Assembly (NCBI RefSeq): GCF_001083795.1 | Contig: NZ_LAVK01000038.1 | Coordinates: forward strand, 1-32,657 | DNA length: 32,657 nt | Reading direction: 5' to 3' | DNA from: Streptomyces sp. SBT349 | Lineage (GTDB): Bacteria > Actinomycetota > Actinomycetes > Streptomycetales > Streptomycetaceae | In this document: positions 24,139-32,548 of the stretch, in pieces | Position numbering within the stretch: the first letter of the stretch is position 1 | How the letters are laid out: each line of letters begins with the position of its first letter | Translations under genes and position numbers: made by a program | Notes under the pieces: model-generated | Databases searched by the model: none | Seen by the model: only the letters and a program-made list of their open reading frames with translations | What the model was told of the DNA's origin: nothing

Positions 24139-27100
24139 ATGAGCGGCAGAGCGTACCGACGCATCGTGGCGACCTGGCGCGCCCGCCTGGTGCTGATCAT
24201 GGCGGCGCTGATGGTGACATCGCTGCTCCAGACCACGTCCTCTCCCCCCTCCGCGGCCCAGGACGCCGGGGGGTCCGACGAGGCGGTGAGCGGGCAGCCC
24301 GTCCCCGGAAGCGACGGCCTCGAGGTGCTGCCGCGCCCGGTCGAGGACGGACCTCGGGTGCCGGAGGAGGCCCCCAAGGCCGACTGGCCGGAGCCGGGCC
24401 GGGCCGACATTGAGCTGTCGGCGGCGGCCGGTGGCGAGGCCAGGTCCCAGGGGGCGCGCCAGGCTGGGGAGTTGCCCGTGTGGCTGGGATCGGCCGCGGA
24501 AGGCGACGCTGGCTCAGGACTGGCCGCCGAGGTGCGGCTGCTGGACCGCGAGGCGGCGGAGGCCGCCGGGGTCAACGGTGTCCTGCTCAGCGTCGAGCCC
24601 GATGCCGAAGGCGCCGGGGGTACGGTCGATGTGCGTCTGGATTACGCGGAGTTCGCCGAGGCATTCGGTGGCGGCTTCGGGTCGCGCCTGACCTTCCGGC
24701 GACTGCCCGCGTGCGCGGCGGACACGCCGGAGGACCCTCAGTGCCGCACCTCCGCCCCCCTGGCCTCCGAGAACGACGCCGAGGGACGGACGTTGACCGC
24801 CACCGACGTCGAGCTCCCCGCCTCAGGACAGGTGGTGCTGGCCGCCGTCGCCGACGACGAGAGCATGGAGAGCGACTACACCGCCACCGAGCTGTCGTCC
24901 TCCGCGACCTGGGACGTGGGACTGAACACCGGCGACTTCGCCTGGTCCTACGACATGACGGTGCCGGACGTGCCGGGCAGCCTGGTGCCGAACGTGGGCC
25001 TGTCCTACTCCTCCGGCGCCATCGACGGTCAGACCGGCGGAACGAACAACCAGGCGTCCTGGGTCGGTGACGGCTTCGAGCTGTGGCCCGGCTACATCGA
25101 GCGCCGCTACCAGTCCTGCGCCGAGGAGGGTGTGGAGAACGCCGATGGTGGTGAGGTCGGCGACCTGTGCTGGGAGTACGACAACGCGTTCATCTCGTTC
25201 AACGGGCAGGCCGGGGAGCTGGTCCCGGCCGGGGACGACGAGTGGAAGTTCCAGCGGGACGACGGCTCGCGCATCCGCCGCCTGACCTCGGACGAGCGGG
25301 CGAACGGCGACGACGACAACGAGTACTGGGAGCTGACCTCCTCGGACGGCACCCGCTACTACTTCGGCCACCACCGGCTGCCGGACTGGGAGTCGGGTGA
25401 CGAGACCACCGACTCCACCTGGACCGTCCCGGTCTACGGCAACGACTCCGGCGAGCCCTGTCACGCCGCCGCCGTCGCCGACTCCTCCTGCACCCAGGCC
25501 TGGCGGTGGAACCTCGACTACGTGGTGGACACGCGCGGCAACGCGATCGCCTACTACTATGACGCCGAGACCAACTCCTACGGCCAGTTCCTCGACGAGG
25601 CCGACAACGCCCGCTATACGCGCGGCGGAACGCTGGACCGCATCGAGTACGGCCTGCGCGCGGACACCGTCTACGACCAACCCGCCCTCGCCCGCGTCGA
25701 CTTCGGAGGCACCTCGCGCTGCCTCCCGCAGGAGGGCGCCGACTGCGCCGCCTCGGCGATCGACGACAACGAGCTGTACTGGTACGACACACCCTGGGAC
25801 CTGAACTGCGACGCCGACGAGGACTGCGACGCCGGACGGCTCTCGCCGACCTTCTGGACCCGCCACCGCCTCACCGACATCACCACCCAGGTCTACAGCT
25901 CCGGCGACTATCGCGACGTCGACTCCTGGGCACTCCAGCACCGTTGGGGCATGGCGGACGTGGACTACCAGCTGCTGCTGGAGAGCGTCGAGCGCACCGG
26001 CCACACCGCGACCCCGGCCGTGACGCTCCCGAAGACGACGTTCACCTACACCCAGCGCGCCAACCGCCTGGACGAGATCGGCGACGGCTACGCCCCGTTC
26101 GTCAAGGAGCGGCTCTCCTCGGTCGCCGACGAGTACGGCGGCCAGATCGACATCACCTACTCGGGCGAGGCATGCGACGCCTCCGCCCTCCCGACGCCCG
26201 AGACCAACACCACGCGCTGCTTCCCGCAGTACCTCGGCGGCGGGGTGGACATCGACCCCGACCTGGAGTGGTTCAACAAGTACGTCGTCGAGGCGGTGAC
26301 CGCGACCGACCGCACCGGCGGATCCCCCGAGCAGGTCACCCGCTACCGGTACCTCGGCGACGCCGCCTGGCACTTCGACGACGACAACGGCCTGGTGCCC
26401 GAGTCCGAGAAGACCTGGTCCCAGTGGCGCGGCTACGGCCAGGTGCGGGCGATGACCGGCGGCGAGGGCACCGACGCCATGATCAGCCAGGAGGACACCT
26501 ACTTCCTGCGCGGCATGGACGGCGACCGGCGGAACGAGGACGGCGGCACCAAGTCCGTCTCCGTCGCGCTGCCTGCCGGTGAGGGCGAGGCCATCACCGA
26601 CCACCCCGCCGCCGAGGGCTTCGCCTACCGCACCGCCCGCTACGACGGCGTGGACGGCCGGGTGCTGGAGAAGACCGTCAACAGACCCTGGCACCACGAG
26701 ACGGCGAGCGACGAACGCGACTGGGGCACCCTCACCGCCGACCTCACGGGCACCGCCCGCACCACGACTTGGACCTCACTGGACGACGGCGCCGGCAGCC
26801 GATGGCGCACCACGCGCACGGACAACACCTATGACACCGTCGCCGGCCGACTCACCCAGACCAGCGACCTCGCCGACACGACGAGCGACGCCGACGACCG
26901 ATGCACCCGCACGACCTACCTGACCAACGACGACGCGAACCTGCTCACCCTGCCCTCCCGCGCCGAGACCGTCGCCGTCGCCTGCGATGCCACCCCCGAC
27001 CGCGCCGACGACGTCATCAGCGACGAGCGCTACGCCTACGACGGCCGCGCCCACGGCGCCACCCCCACGACCGGCAACCGCACCGCCACCGCCGTTCTCC

Positions 27101-30100
27101 AGGACCACGACGGCACCACCGCCACCTATCTGGAATCCGGAGCGACCTACGACGCCTACGGCAGGCCGCTGACCGCCACCGACCTGACCGCCGACGTCAC
27201 CGCGACCGGCAACACCGTCACCCGCGCCGCCCGTTCCGACGGCCGCACGACCACCACCGCCTACCAGCCCACCACCGGCTTCGCCACCACCATCACCACG
27301 ACGACGCCCCGCGCCAAGCCGGACGTCGCGACCTCCACCCAGGTCACCACCACCACGTTCGACGCCCTGCGCGGCCAGCCCACCCGCGTCGCCGACACCA
27401 ACAACCGTGTCACGGCAACGGCCTACGACGCCCTCGGCCGCGCCAGCGCCATCTGGCTCCCCGACCAGCCCACCATCGACATCCCCACCTACCGCTTCGC
27501 CTACCGGATCGAGGACGACAGCCCGGTCTCCGTCGCCACCTACGAGCCCGAGCTCAACGGCGGCTACCGGATCTCCTACGCCCTGCTGGACGGATTCCTC
27601 CGCGACCGCCAGACCCAGGCCCCCGGCCCCGACGGCGGCAGGCTGCTCACCGACACCTTCCACGACCAACGCGGCCTGGTCACCAAGACCTTCGCCACCT
27701 ACTACGCCGAAAACGCGCCCACCCAGAGCATCTTCCTCCCGGAGGACGCGCTCAACGTCGAGACCCAGACCCGCTACACCCACGACGCCCTCGGACGGGA
27801 GACCGAGGTCCAGCAGTTGGAGGGCAACACCGACGGGGCCACCCTCCTGTCCACCCTCACCACCACCCACCACGGCGACCGCACCACCGTGGTCCCACCC
27901 GAAGGCGCCACCACCACAACGACGTTGATCGACGCCCGCGGCCAGACCAGGGAGTTGCGCCAGCACCACGGGCGCTCGCCCAGCACCGACTTCGACGCCA
28001 CCCGGTACACCTACACACCGGCCGGGCAGCTCGCCGGGGTCACGGATCCGGCCGGGAACAACTGGTCCTACGACTACGACCAGTTGGGCAGCCGCACCAC
28101 CAGCACCGACCCCGACGCCGGGACCAGCGAGAGCACCTACGACGACCGCGGCCAGCTGCTCACCACGACCAACGCCCGCGACATCACCCTGGCCCACGTC
28201 TACGACGGGCTCGGCCGCCAGACCGAGCTGAGGGAGGACGGGCCGACGGGCCCCCTGCGCGCCGAATGGGTCTACCACACCCTCTCCCGCGCCGAGGGCC
28301 AGCTCACCAAGAGCGTCAGGTACCACGACGGCGCGGCGTACACCAGCCAGGTCACCCACTACGACGCGCTCTACCGGGCGTTCCGCGGCAGCACCGTCAT
28401 CCCCGAGGAGGAGGGCGCGCTGGCCGGGACCTACCAGTGGGGCACCAACTACCTCGACTTCACCGGACTGGTCGGCGGCCACAGCTACGACGGGGTGGGC
28501 GGGCTCAGCGGCGAGGGCCCGACCTACCGCTATGACGAGACGCACCGGCTGATCAAGACGTTCGGCCTCGACTTCGACTCCGACATCAGCTACGACTTCG
28601 TCGGCAAGCCCCAGCTGTTCACGCTCAGCCAGGGCGCGAGCGGCTCGTTCACCGAGGTCCGCGCCATCTGGGAACGCGGCACCCAGCGCCTGTCCGCCAT
28701 GCGCGTCCAACGGGAGAACCAGCCCGGGTTCGATCGGGCGGAGACCTACCGGTACGACGAGAGCGGCAACGTTCTCTCGATCGCCGACACGGCTCGCACC
28801 GGCACGGATGCGCAGTGCTTCCAGTACGACTACCTGCGCCGGCTGACCGAGGCGTGGGCCCAGGCGACGGAGAGCTGCGCGGGAACGCCCTCCGCCGGGG
28901 CCATGGGCGGCCCGGCGCCCTACTGGCACTCCTACAGCTACGACCTCGCCGGGAACCGGCTGACCGAGTCGCTCCATGAGCAGGAAACCGAGCGGACCTA
29001 CGACTACCCGGCTCCCGGCAGCCCGCAGCCGCACACCGTCACCTCGGTGACCGAGGACGCGCCCGGGGTGCGGTCGCTGGAGGAGTTCACCCACGACGCG
29101 GCGGGGAACACCGCCACGCGGCAGGCCGGCGGCGACACGGAGGAGCTCACCTGGGACGCCGAGGGGCACCTGGCGCGCGTCGAGGAGGCCAACGGCGATG
29201 CCACCGAGTACCTCTACGACGCCGACGGCCAGCGGCTGATCGGCCGGACACCGACCGAGACCACGCTCTACCTGGGCGGGCACACCGAGGTCGTTCTGGC
29301 GGAGGGCGAGGACACGGTCACGGCCACCCGTTACATCGACATGGGCGGCGGCCACATGGCCGTGATGGCCGACGACGGCACGGTCTCCTTCACCGTCGGC
29401 GATCACCACGGCACGGGCCAGCTCTCCATCGACGCCGCCACGTTGGACGTCACCCAGCGTCGCACGCTCCCGTTCGGCGGCCCCCGGGGCGAGGCACCGA
29501 GCACCTGGCCCGGCACCCGCGGCTTCGTCGGTGGCACGGTGGACACCAGCACGGGACTGACCCACCTGGGCGCCCGCGAATACGACCCGGCGCTGGGCCG
29601 GTTCATCTCCCTGGATCCGGTGATGGACCCGGCCGACCCCCAGCAGATCCACGGGTACACCTACGCGAGCAACAACCCCCTGGCGTTCTCCGACCCGACC
29701 GGCCTGATCGAGGACCACTGCTGGTTCTACGGATGCAGCTTCGACGACGACGGCAGGGTCACCGGCGGCGGCACTTCCGGTTCCTCCTGCGGCGCGGCCT
29801 GCCAGCAGGGCCAGCAGGCCGCGGCCGAGTACCGCTGCGGCGGCCCGTGCGCAGCCTCCCCGCCACCGGCCTGCGACGCAGCCTGCCGCGCGGCGGCCGA
29901 GTACCGGTGCGGGTGGGACTGCTTCGGGCCTCCGCCTGTGTACGAGGACCCGCCCTGGTGGGCCGAATTCCTCATCGGCGCCATCCCCTTCGTCGGACTG
30001 CCCGACTGCATGGACGGCGTCGCCCTGGCGTGTCTCGACAGCGCGACCGACGTGGTCATCGAGGCCAAGATCGCGTTCCTGGCAGGACGGACAGCCCTTG

Positions 30101-30921
30101 AGGCGGGCGTCGACGCTCTGCGCAACAGCGACGGTTGCAACAGCTTCCCGCCCGGCACGTCGGTACTGCTGGCGGACGGCACATCCAAGCCGATCGAGGA
30201 CGTCGAGATCGGCGACGTGGTCCTGGCCACCGACCCCGAGACCGGCGAGACCACACCTCGAACGGTCACCGCGGAGATCACCGGAACGGGACCGAAGGAA
30301 CTCGTCACCCTCACGGTGACCACGGGCAACGGCTCGACCACCACGCTCACCGCCACCACCGACCACCCCTTCTGGGCCCCCAACCAGAACGCCTGGATCA
30401 ACGCTGCCGACCTCGACCCCGGCATGTCCCTTCGCACTCCTCCGGGCACCGAGGCCACTGTTACGGCCACTCGAACCACCACCACAACAGCAACCGTCCA
30501 CAACCTCACCGTCGAAGGCGTCCACACGTACTATGTACTCGCGGGGCAGACATCGGTTTTGGTGCACAACTCAGGGTCAGACTGCGATGTAAGCATCTAC
30601 AAGGCGCCAAGCCGGGGTACGACGCAGAGGTTGCTGGAGGACGGGTTTGACCCCGCTGATTTCCCGGGTGCAGGGAATGGATACCCCGACGGTAGGGCGT
30701 ACTTCGGTCTCCAGGATGAAGGCCGAGAGATCGCCCTCGATTATGCGAGTCGCGGGGGGTATGACTCGGCGGTAATTCGAGTAAGAATACCGGAGGCCGA
30801 TTTTGGTCGTTACTTCAGTTCATATGTTGGATCTCATAATGGAGTGCCTGGGGTGGAGGTTGCCATTCCGAACGCGCAATTCGAAATATTGAATCGCTAT
30901 CCGAGGGAATTGATTGAGTGA
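24139..30921 (+). CDS. Secreted RHS/YD-repeat polymorphic toxin with HINT domain (right locus)
   Basis: 2260 aa from the ATG at 24139; a TTG at 24127 in the same frame would add four residues, but ATG follows GAGGGA at a workable 12-bp distance. A twin-Arg-free signal peptide (RARLVLIMAALMVTSLLQTT) precedes a disordered acidic region. The shell begins with WDVGLNTGDFAWSYDM and PNVGLSYSSGAIDGQTGGTN, runs through many YD repeats (YDALGR, YDGLGR, YDESGN) and closes with LGAREYDPALGRFISLDPV and NNPLAFSDPTGL near residue 1857. Next come a Cys-rich duplicated insert (about 1870-1925), a hydrophobic pre-toxin stretch (WAEFLIGAIPFVGLPDCMDG), HINT (2000-2144) and a 116-aa tip. It is a close paralogue of the left RHS protein up to the core, with a divergent block near residues 1430-1500, and an unrelated tip. 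Its stop overlaps the GTG of the immunity candidate. Confidence 0.95.
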   Translation: MSGRAYRRIVATWRARLVLIMAALMVTSLLQTTSSPPSAAQDAGGSDEAVSGQPVPGSDGLEVLPRPVEDGPRVPEEAPKADWPEPGRADIELSAAAGGEARSQGARQAGELPVWLGSAAEGDAGSGLAAEVRLLDREAAEAAGVNGVLLSVEPDAEGAGGTVDVRLDYAEFAEAFGGGFGSRLTFRRLPACAADTPEDPQCRTSAPLASENDAEGRTLTATDVELPASGQVVLAAVADDESMESDYTATELSSSATWDVGLNTGDFAWSYDMTVPDVPGSLVPNVGLSYSSGAIDGQTGGTNNQASWVGDGFELWPGYIERRYQSCAEEGVENADGGEVGDLCWEYDNAFISFNGQAGELVPAGDDEWKFQRDDGSRIRRLTSDERANGDDDNEYWELTSSDGTRYYFGHHRLPDWESGDETTDSTWTVPVYGNDSGEPCHAAAVADSSCTQAWRWNLDYVVDTRGNAIAYYYDAETNSYGQFLDEADNARYTRGGTLDRIEYGLRADTVYDQPALARVDFGGTSRCLPQEGADCAASAIDDNELYWYDTPWDLNCDADEDCDAGRLSPTFWTRHRLTDITTQVYSSGDYRDVDSWALQHRWGMADVDYQLLLESVERTGHTATPAVTLPKTTFTYTQRANRLDEIGDGYAPFVKERLSSVADEYGGQIDITYSGEACDASALPTPETNTTRCFPQYLGGGVDIDPDLEWFNKYVVEAVTATDRTGGSPEQVTRYRYLGDAAWHFDDDNGLVPESEKTWSQWRGYGQVRAMTGGEGTDAMISQEDTYFLRGMDGDRRNEDGGTKSVSVALPAGEGEAITDHPAAEGFAYRTARYDGVDGRVLEKTVNRPWHHETASDERDWGTLTADLTGTARTTTWTSLDDGAGSRWRTTRTDNTYDTVAGRLTQTSDLADTTSDADDRCTRTTYLTNDDANLLTLPSRAETVAVACDATPDRADDVISDERYAYDGRAHGATPTTGNRTATAVLQDHDGTTATYLESGATYDAYGRPLTATDLTADVTATGNTVTRAARSDGRTTTTAYQPTTGFATTITTTTPRAKPDVATSTQVTTTTFDALRGQPTRVADTNNRVTATAYDALGRASAIWLPDQPTIDIPTYRFAYRIEDDSPVSVATYEPELNGGYRISYALLDGFLRDRQTQAPGPDGGRLLTDTFHDQRGLVTKTFATYYAENAPTQSIFLPEDALNVETQTRYTHDALGRETEVQQLEGNTDGATLLSTLTTTHHGDRTTVVPPEGATTTTTLIDARGQTRELRQHHGRSPSTDFDATRYTYTPAGQLAGVTDPAGNNWSYDYDQLGSRTTSTDPDAGTSESTYDDRGQLLTTTNARDITLAHVYDGLGRQTELREDGPTGPLRAEWVYHTLSRAEGQLTKSVRYHDGAAYTSQVTHYDALYRAFRGSTVIPEEEGALAGTYQWGTNYLDFTGLVGGHSYDGVGGLSGEGPTYRYDETHRLIKTFGLDFDSDISYDFVGKPQLFTLSQGASGSFTEVRAIWERGTQRLSAMRVQRENQPGFDRAETYRYDESGNVLSIADTARTGTDAQCFQYDYLRRLTEAWAQATESCAGTPSAGAMGGPAPYWHSYSYDLAGNRLTESLHEQETERTYDYPAPGSPQPHTVTSVTEDAPGVRSLEEFTHDAAGNTATRQAGGDTEELTWDAEGHLARVEEANGDATEYLYDADGQRLIGRTPTETTLYLGGHTEVVLAEGEDTVTATRYIDMGGGHMAVMADDGTVSFTVGDHHGTGQLSIDAATLDVTQRRTLPFGGPRGEAPSTWPGTRGFVGGTVDTSTGLTHLGAREYDPALGRFISLDPVMDPADPQQIHGYTYASNNPLAFSDPTGLIEDHCWFYGCSFDDDGRVTGGGTSGSSCGAACQQGQQAAAEYRCGGPCAASPPPACDAACRAAAEYRCGWDCFGPPPVYEDPPWWAEFLIGAIPFVGLPDCMDGVALACLDSATDVVIEAKIAFLAGRTALEAGVDALRNSDGCNSFPPGTSVLLADGTSKPIEDVEIGDVVLATDPETGETTPRTVTAEITGTGPKELVTLTVTTGNGSTTTLTATTDHPFWAPNQNAWINAADLDPGMSLRTPPGTEATVTATRTTTTTATVHNLTVEGVHTYYVLAGQTSVLVHNSGSDCDVSIYKAPSRGTTQRLLEDGFDPADFPGAGNGYPDGRAYFGLQDEGREIALDYASRGGYDSAVIRVRIPEADFGRYFSSYVGSHNGVPGVEVAIPNAQFEILNRYPRELIE
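30136..30570 (+). other. HINT (intein-like) autoprotease domain of the right RHS toxin
   Basis: Residues 2000-2144, 145 aa, the same length as the left copy. It starts CNSFPPGTSVLLADG, shares IEDVEIGDVVL and TDPETGET with it, has the TTDHPFW block, and ends TVEGVHTYYVLAGQTSVLVH plus the terminal Asn. The residue after HN is Ser here but Cys on the left. All catalytic positions are kept. Confidence 0.9.
30571..30918 (+). other. C-terminal toxin tip of the right RHS protein, ADP-ribosyltransferase-like
   Basis: 116 residues. The order SIYKAP...RLLEDGFDPADF...GYPDGRAYFGL...ALDYASRGGYDSAVIRVRIP...VEVAIPNAQFEILNRYPREL follows the layout of small ART-type toxins: an N-terminal strand with the NAD-contacting position, a G-x-AYF strand, a helix ending in YA, an IRVRIP strand, and a closing strand with a Glu before FEIL. 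I judge it related to the ART/HYD1-like class from this pattern alone. The catalytic residues are not certain. The tip DNA is clearly less GC-rich: 24 G/C of 60 in line 30781-30840 by my count. Confidence 0.45.
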
Positions 30922-31202
30922 ATGGCGGAGATCTGAATCCTTCTGAGCTTGAGTTCGTGGGATCACTCGTCGTCGGCCGCGTTGTGGCGGTCTTCAATTG
31001 GGGTGTCATCGTGGATATTGGGTTGTCGAAAGTCGGCTTGATTGACGCCTTGTATGTTGATGACGAGGACAAGTATGAGCCTGGAGCGGAGGTGGCCGCG
31101 TATCTCGAGTCGTTGGACTCGATGAAAGATAAGTACATCCTGAGGCCCCCTCATCAGACCTCGCTTGCGGAGCGACTGAGAAATAAGGGGTACGATGTGT
31201 AG
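30918..31202 (+). CDS. S1/OB-fold-like small protein, putative immunity protein
   Basis: 94 aa, GTG start at 30918 overlapping the RHS stop (GTGA), so made in step with the toxin. The nearby ATG at 30922 is out of frame. Residues about 12-75 match the S1 RNA-binding OB fold: VGSLVVGRVVAVFNWGVIVD, then IGLSKVGLIDAL, then EPGAEVAAYLESLD. The pattern is the typical vGxxVxGxVxxVxxxGxxVDiG...GLi...xxGxxVxxxvxxxD. The tail (SLAERLRNKGYDV) is helical. It is cytosolic and acidic. Position makes it the candidate inhibitor of the ART-like tip. An S1 fold in that place is unusual, and it could instead protect or bind the toxin's RNA or nucleotide target. Confidence 0.7.
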   Translation: MNGGDLNPSELEFVGSLVVGRVVAVFNWGVIVDIGLSKVGLIDALYVDDEDKYEPGAEVAAYLESLDSMKDKYILRPPHQTSLAERLRNKGYDV

Positions 31203-31329
31203 TTCTTTGAGGGAACTCCCGCGGTTGCCCGCCCATGCCGACTTGGAACGCGTCCTGCGGTCGGCTCGCGCAGCCCGCACCCTGTTTGGTCCTGGATCGG
31301 CCGCCCGAGTGGCCAGCGATGCACAGTAG
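31195..31329 (+). CDS. Small ORF overlapping the end of the immunity candidate
   Basis: 44 aa from ATG 31195, which overlaps the preceding stop by 8 bp: MCSSLRELPRLPAHADLERV then LRSARAARTLFGPGSA. The helical, Leu/Arg-rich sequence has high-GC codon use unlike the AT-richer tip. There is no good ribosome site except by coupling. It may be a remnant of a shell or transposase-like gene left behind by cassette exchange. I cannot assign it. Confidence 0.3.
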   Translation: MCSSLRELPRLPAHADLERVLRSARAARTLFGPGSAARVASDAQ

Positions 31330-31556
31330 TAGTAATCTCCAGCAGGGTGAGAATCCGAGCCCACGCTATCTTCTCGCATCCCAACCTCTCTTTGCGATAG
31401 GGGGTATCCCCATTTCATTTATGGAAATCGCTTTTGTTGAGAGCGTTCCTCCCGGTCGACCTGCGGTGGGGGAAGATTTTCGTGAATGCGATTGAGAGGG
31501 TGCCGTGTTTTCAGGGAGAACAATTGGAGATCGCGGCGCGAGCGATGGCCTCATAA
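31319..31556 (+). pseudogene. Possible decayed gene, orphan immunity remnant
   Basis: One frame reads RYLLASQPLFAIGGIPISFM and EIAFVESVPPGRPAVGEDF. Near 31482 the better frame changes and continues VNAIERVPCFQGEQLEIAAR and AMAS to the stop at 31554. Both halves look like protein, and both are in the AT-richer DNA that follows the right tip. A single frameshift joining them would give about 78 aa. Downstream orphan toxin/immunity pieces are common in RHS loci, but nothing here identifies the family. Confidence 0.3.
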
Positions 31557-31588
31557 AGGCCCCTGATGGTGGACAAACTGAACCCAGC

Positions 31589-31947
31589 CTAGGGGAGGTG
31601 GGTGGTGCTGGTGTCAGAGGTGAGGAGGGATGTGTAATCCGCCGGGGTGCGGAAGATGCGGGCGTGGGCGATGTTCAGCGGGGTGACCTCGCTGATCGGC
31701 GGGGCGCGGCCGTCCCGGGCGGGCAGATGCCGGTGGGCAGGTCGGTGAGGTCGATGGCCTGGGTTCAGGTGAGGCGGGACCGTCGTGGGTGGAGGGGTCC
31801 GTCGGCGAGTTCGCTGAGGAGGCAGCGGTCGAGCAGGAGGCGGCCGGGGGTGGCCGACAGGGCGCGGTAGTGGCCCTCGGGGCCGAGCCGGGGGAGCAGC
31901 CCCGCAACGCCTGGTGCGACGGCGCGCTGCACCGACGCCTCGCCCAT
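31589..31947 (-). pseudogene. Conserved-looking hypothetical gene with nonsense and frameshift mutations
   Basis: The start is ATG 31947, with AGAGGAG upstream, giving MGEASVQRAVAPGVAGLLPR and LGPEGHYRALSATPGRLLLD. After PRRSRLT an in-frame TGA (31765) interrupts what would continue as TQAIDLTDLPTG. One base change later the frame shifts, and the sequence resumes as HLPARDGRAPPISEVTPLNI, AHARIFRTPADYTSLLTS, to the TAG at 31589. Restored, it would be about 119 aa. I do not recognise the family. Its 5' end lies 90 bp from the CRISPR array, on the trailer side. Confidence 0.5.
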
Positions 31948-32036
31948 CACGGCGCTCCTCTCGCGGTCAACGAGCCGACGCATCGCGGTGCACCTCGTTG
32001 GCCACCGCGAACGCCTCCGCCACCATCCGCGTCTCG

Positions 32037-32370
32037 GGAACACCCCCGCGCCCGCAGGGACGACGTCTGGCGCAGTCGAGCTCATGCCGCTCGGGTAGGA
32101 ACACCCCCGCGCCTGCGGGGACGACTTCCATCACGAAATAGCCATCCCAAGCGCCGACGGAACACCCCCGCGCCTGCGGGGAGAACTCCTTATCCGCCCG
32201 GAGTCGGGCGGCGCGGGCCGGAAGACCCCTGCTCGCGCGGGGGAGAACCCCTCACCCACAGGAAGGGCTGAGATGCAGCGCGGAAGACCCCCGTTCGCGC
32301 GGGGAGAACGTCGTGTAGCCGGTCTCGATGCGGGAGATGGTCGGAAGACCCCCGTTCGCGCGGGGAGAAC
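32037..32370 (-). CRISPR. Type I-E-like CRISPR array, six repeats and five spacers
   Basis: Repeats lie at 32037-32064, 32098-32125, 32159-32186, 32220-32248 (29 nt, one extra G), 32282-32309 and 32343-32370. All five spacers are 33 nt, giving a 61-62-nt period. The left repeats are of one type (GGAACACCCC...GGGACGAC) and the right ones of another (GGAAGACCCC...GGGGAGAAC). The third joins the first half of one to the end of the other. By E. coli orientation the array is read to the left, with the newest spacers on the right. There are no cas genes in the window, so it depends on Cas proteins elsewhere if it is active. Confidence 0.95.
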
Positions 32371-32548
32371 ACCAGCTGACCTGGGGCGTTGGGAGGGCTT
32401 TGCCAATTCGTTATCGTTGACGCTGAGCGGTGGTGGTGTCCTGTCGGTCTTCCGCGGTGTTCTCACGGTTCCTCAGCTTGCCCCTCGTTCCTCGGGTCTG
32501 CGTCCTGAGCGTAGGCGAAGGCTCTGGCCGGTGTGGCTGACTGCGTGG
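32371..32548 (-). promoter_or_regulatory. CRISPR leader of the six-repeat array
   Basis: Begins ACCAGCTGACCTGGGGCG directly after the last repeat, the same leader-end motif as the other junctions. It includes a less GC-rich patch (TTTGCCAATTCGTTATCGTT at 32400-32419) suited to a promoter region for leftward transcription. No gene. Confidence 0.65.

Noticed and set aside
24823..26697. Minus-strand open frame of 624 codons within the right RHS gene
   Set aside because: Same antisense effect; no start context and no recognisable domain.
26776..30567. Minus-strand open frame of 1263 codons across the right RHS gene
   Set aside because: Antisense shadow: the plus-strand frame carries the RHS core, HINT and tip, and the reverse translation is low-complexity Gly/Val/Arg.
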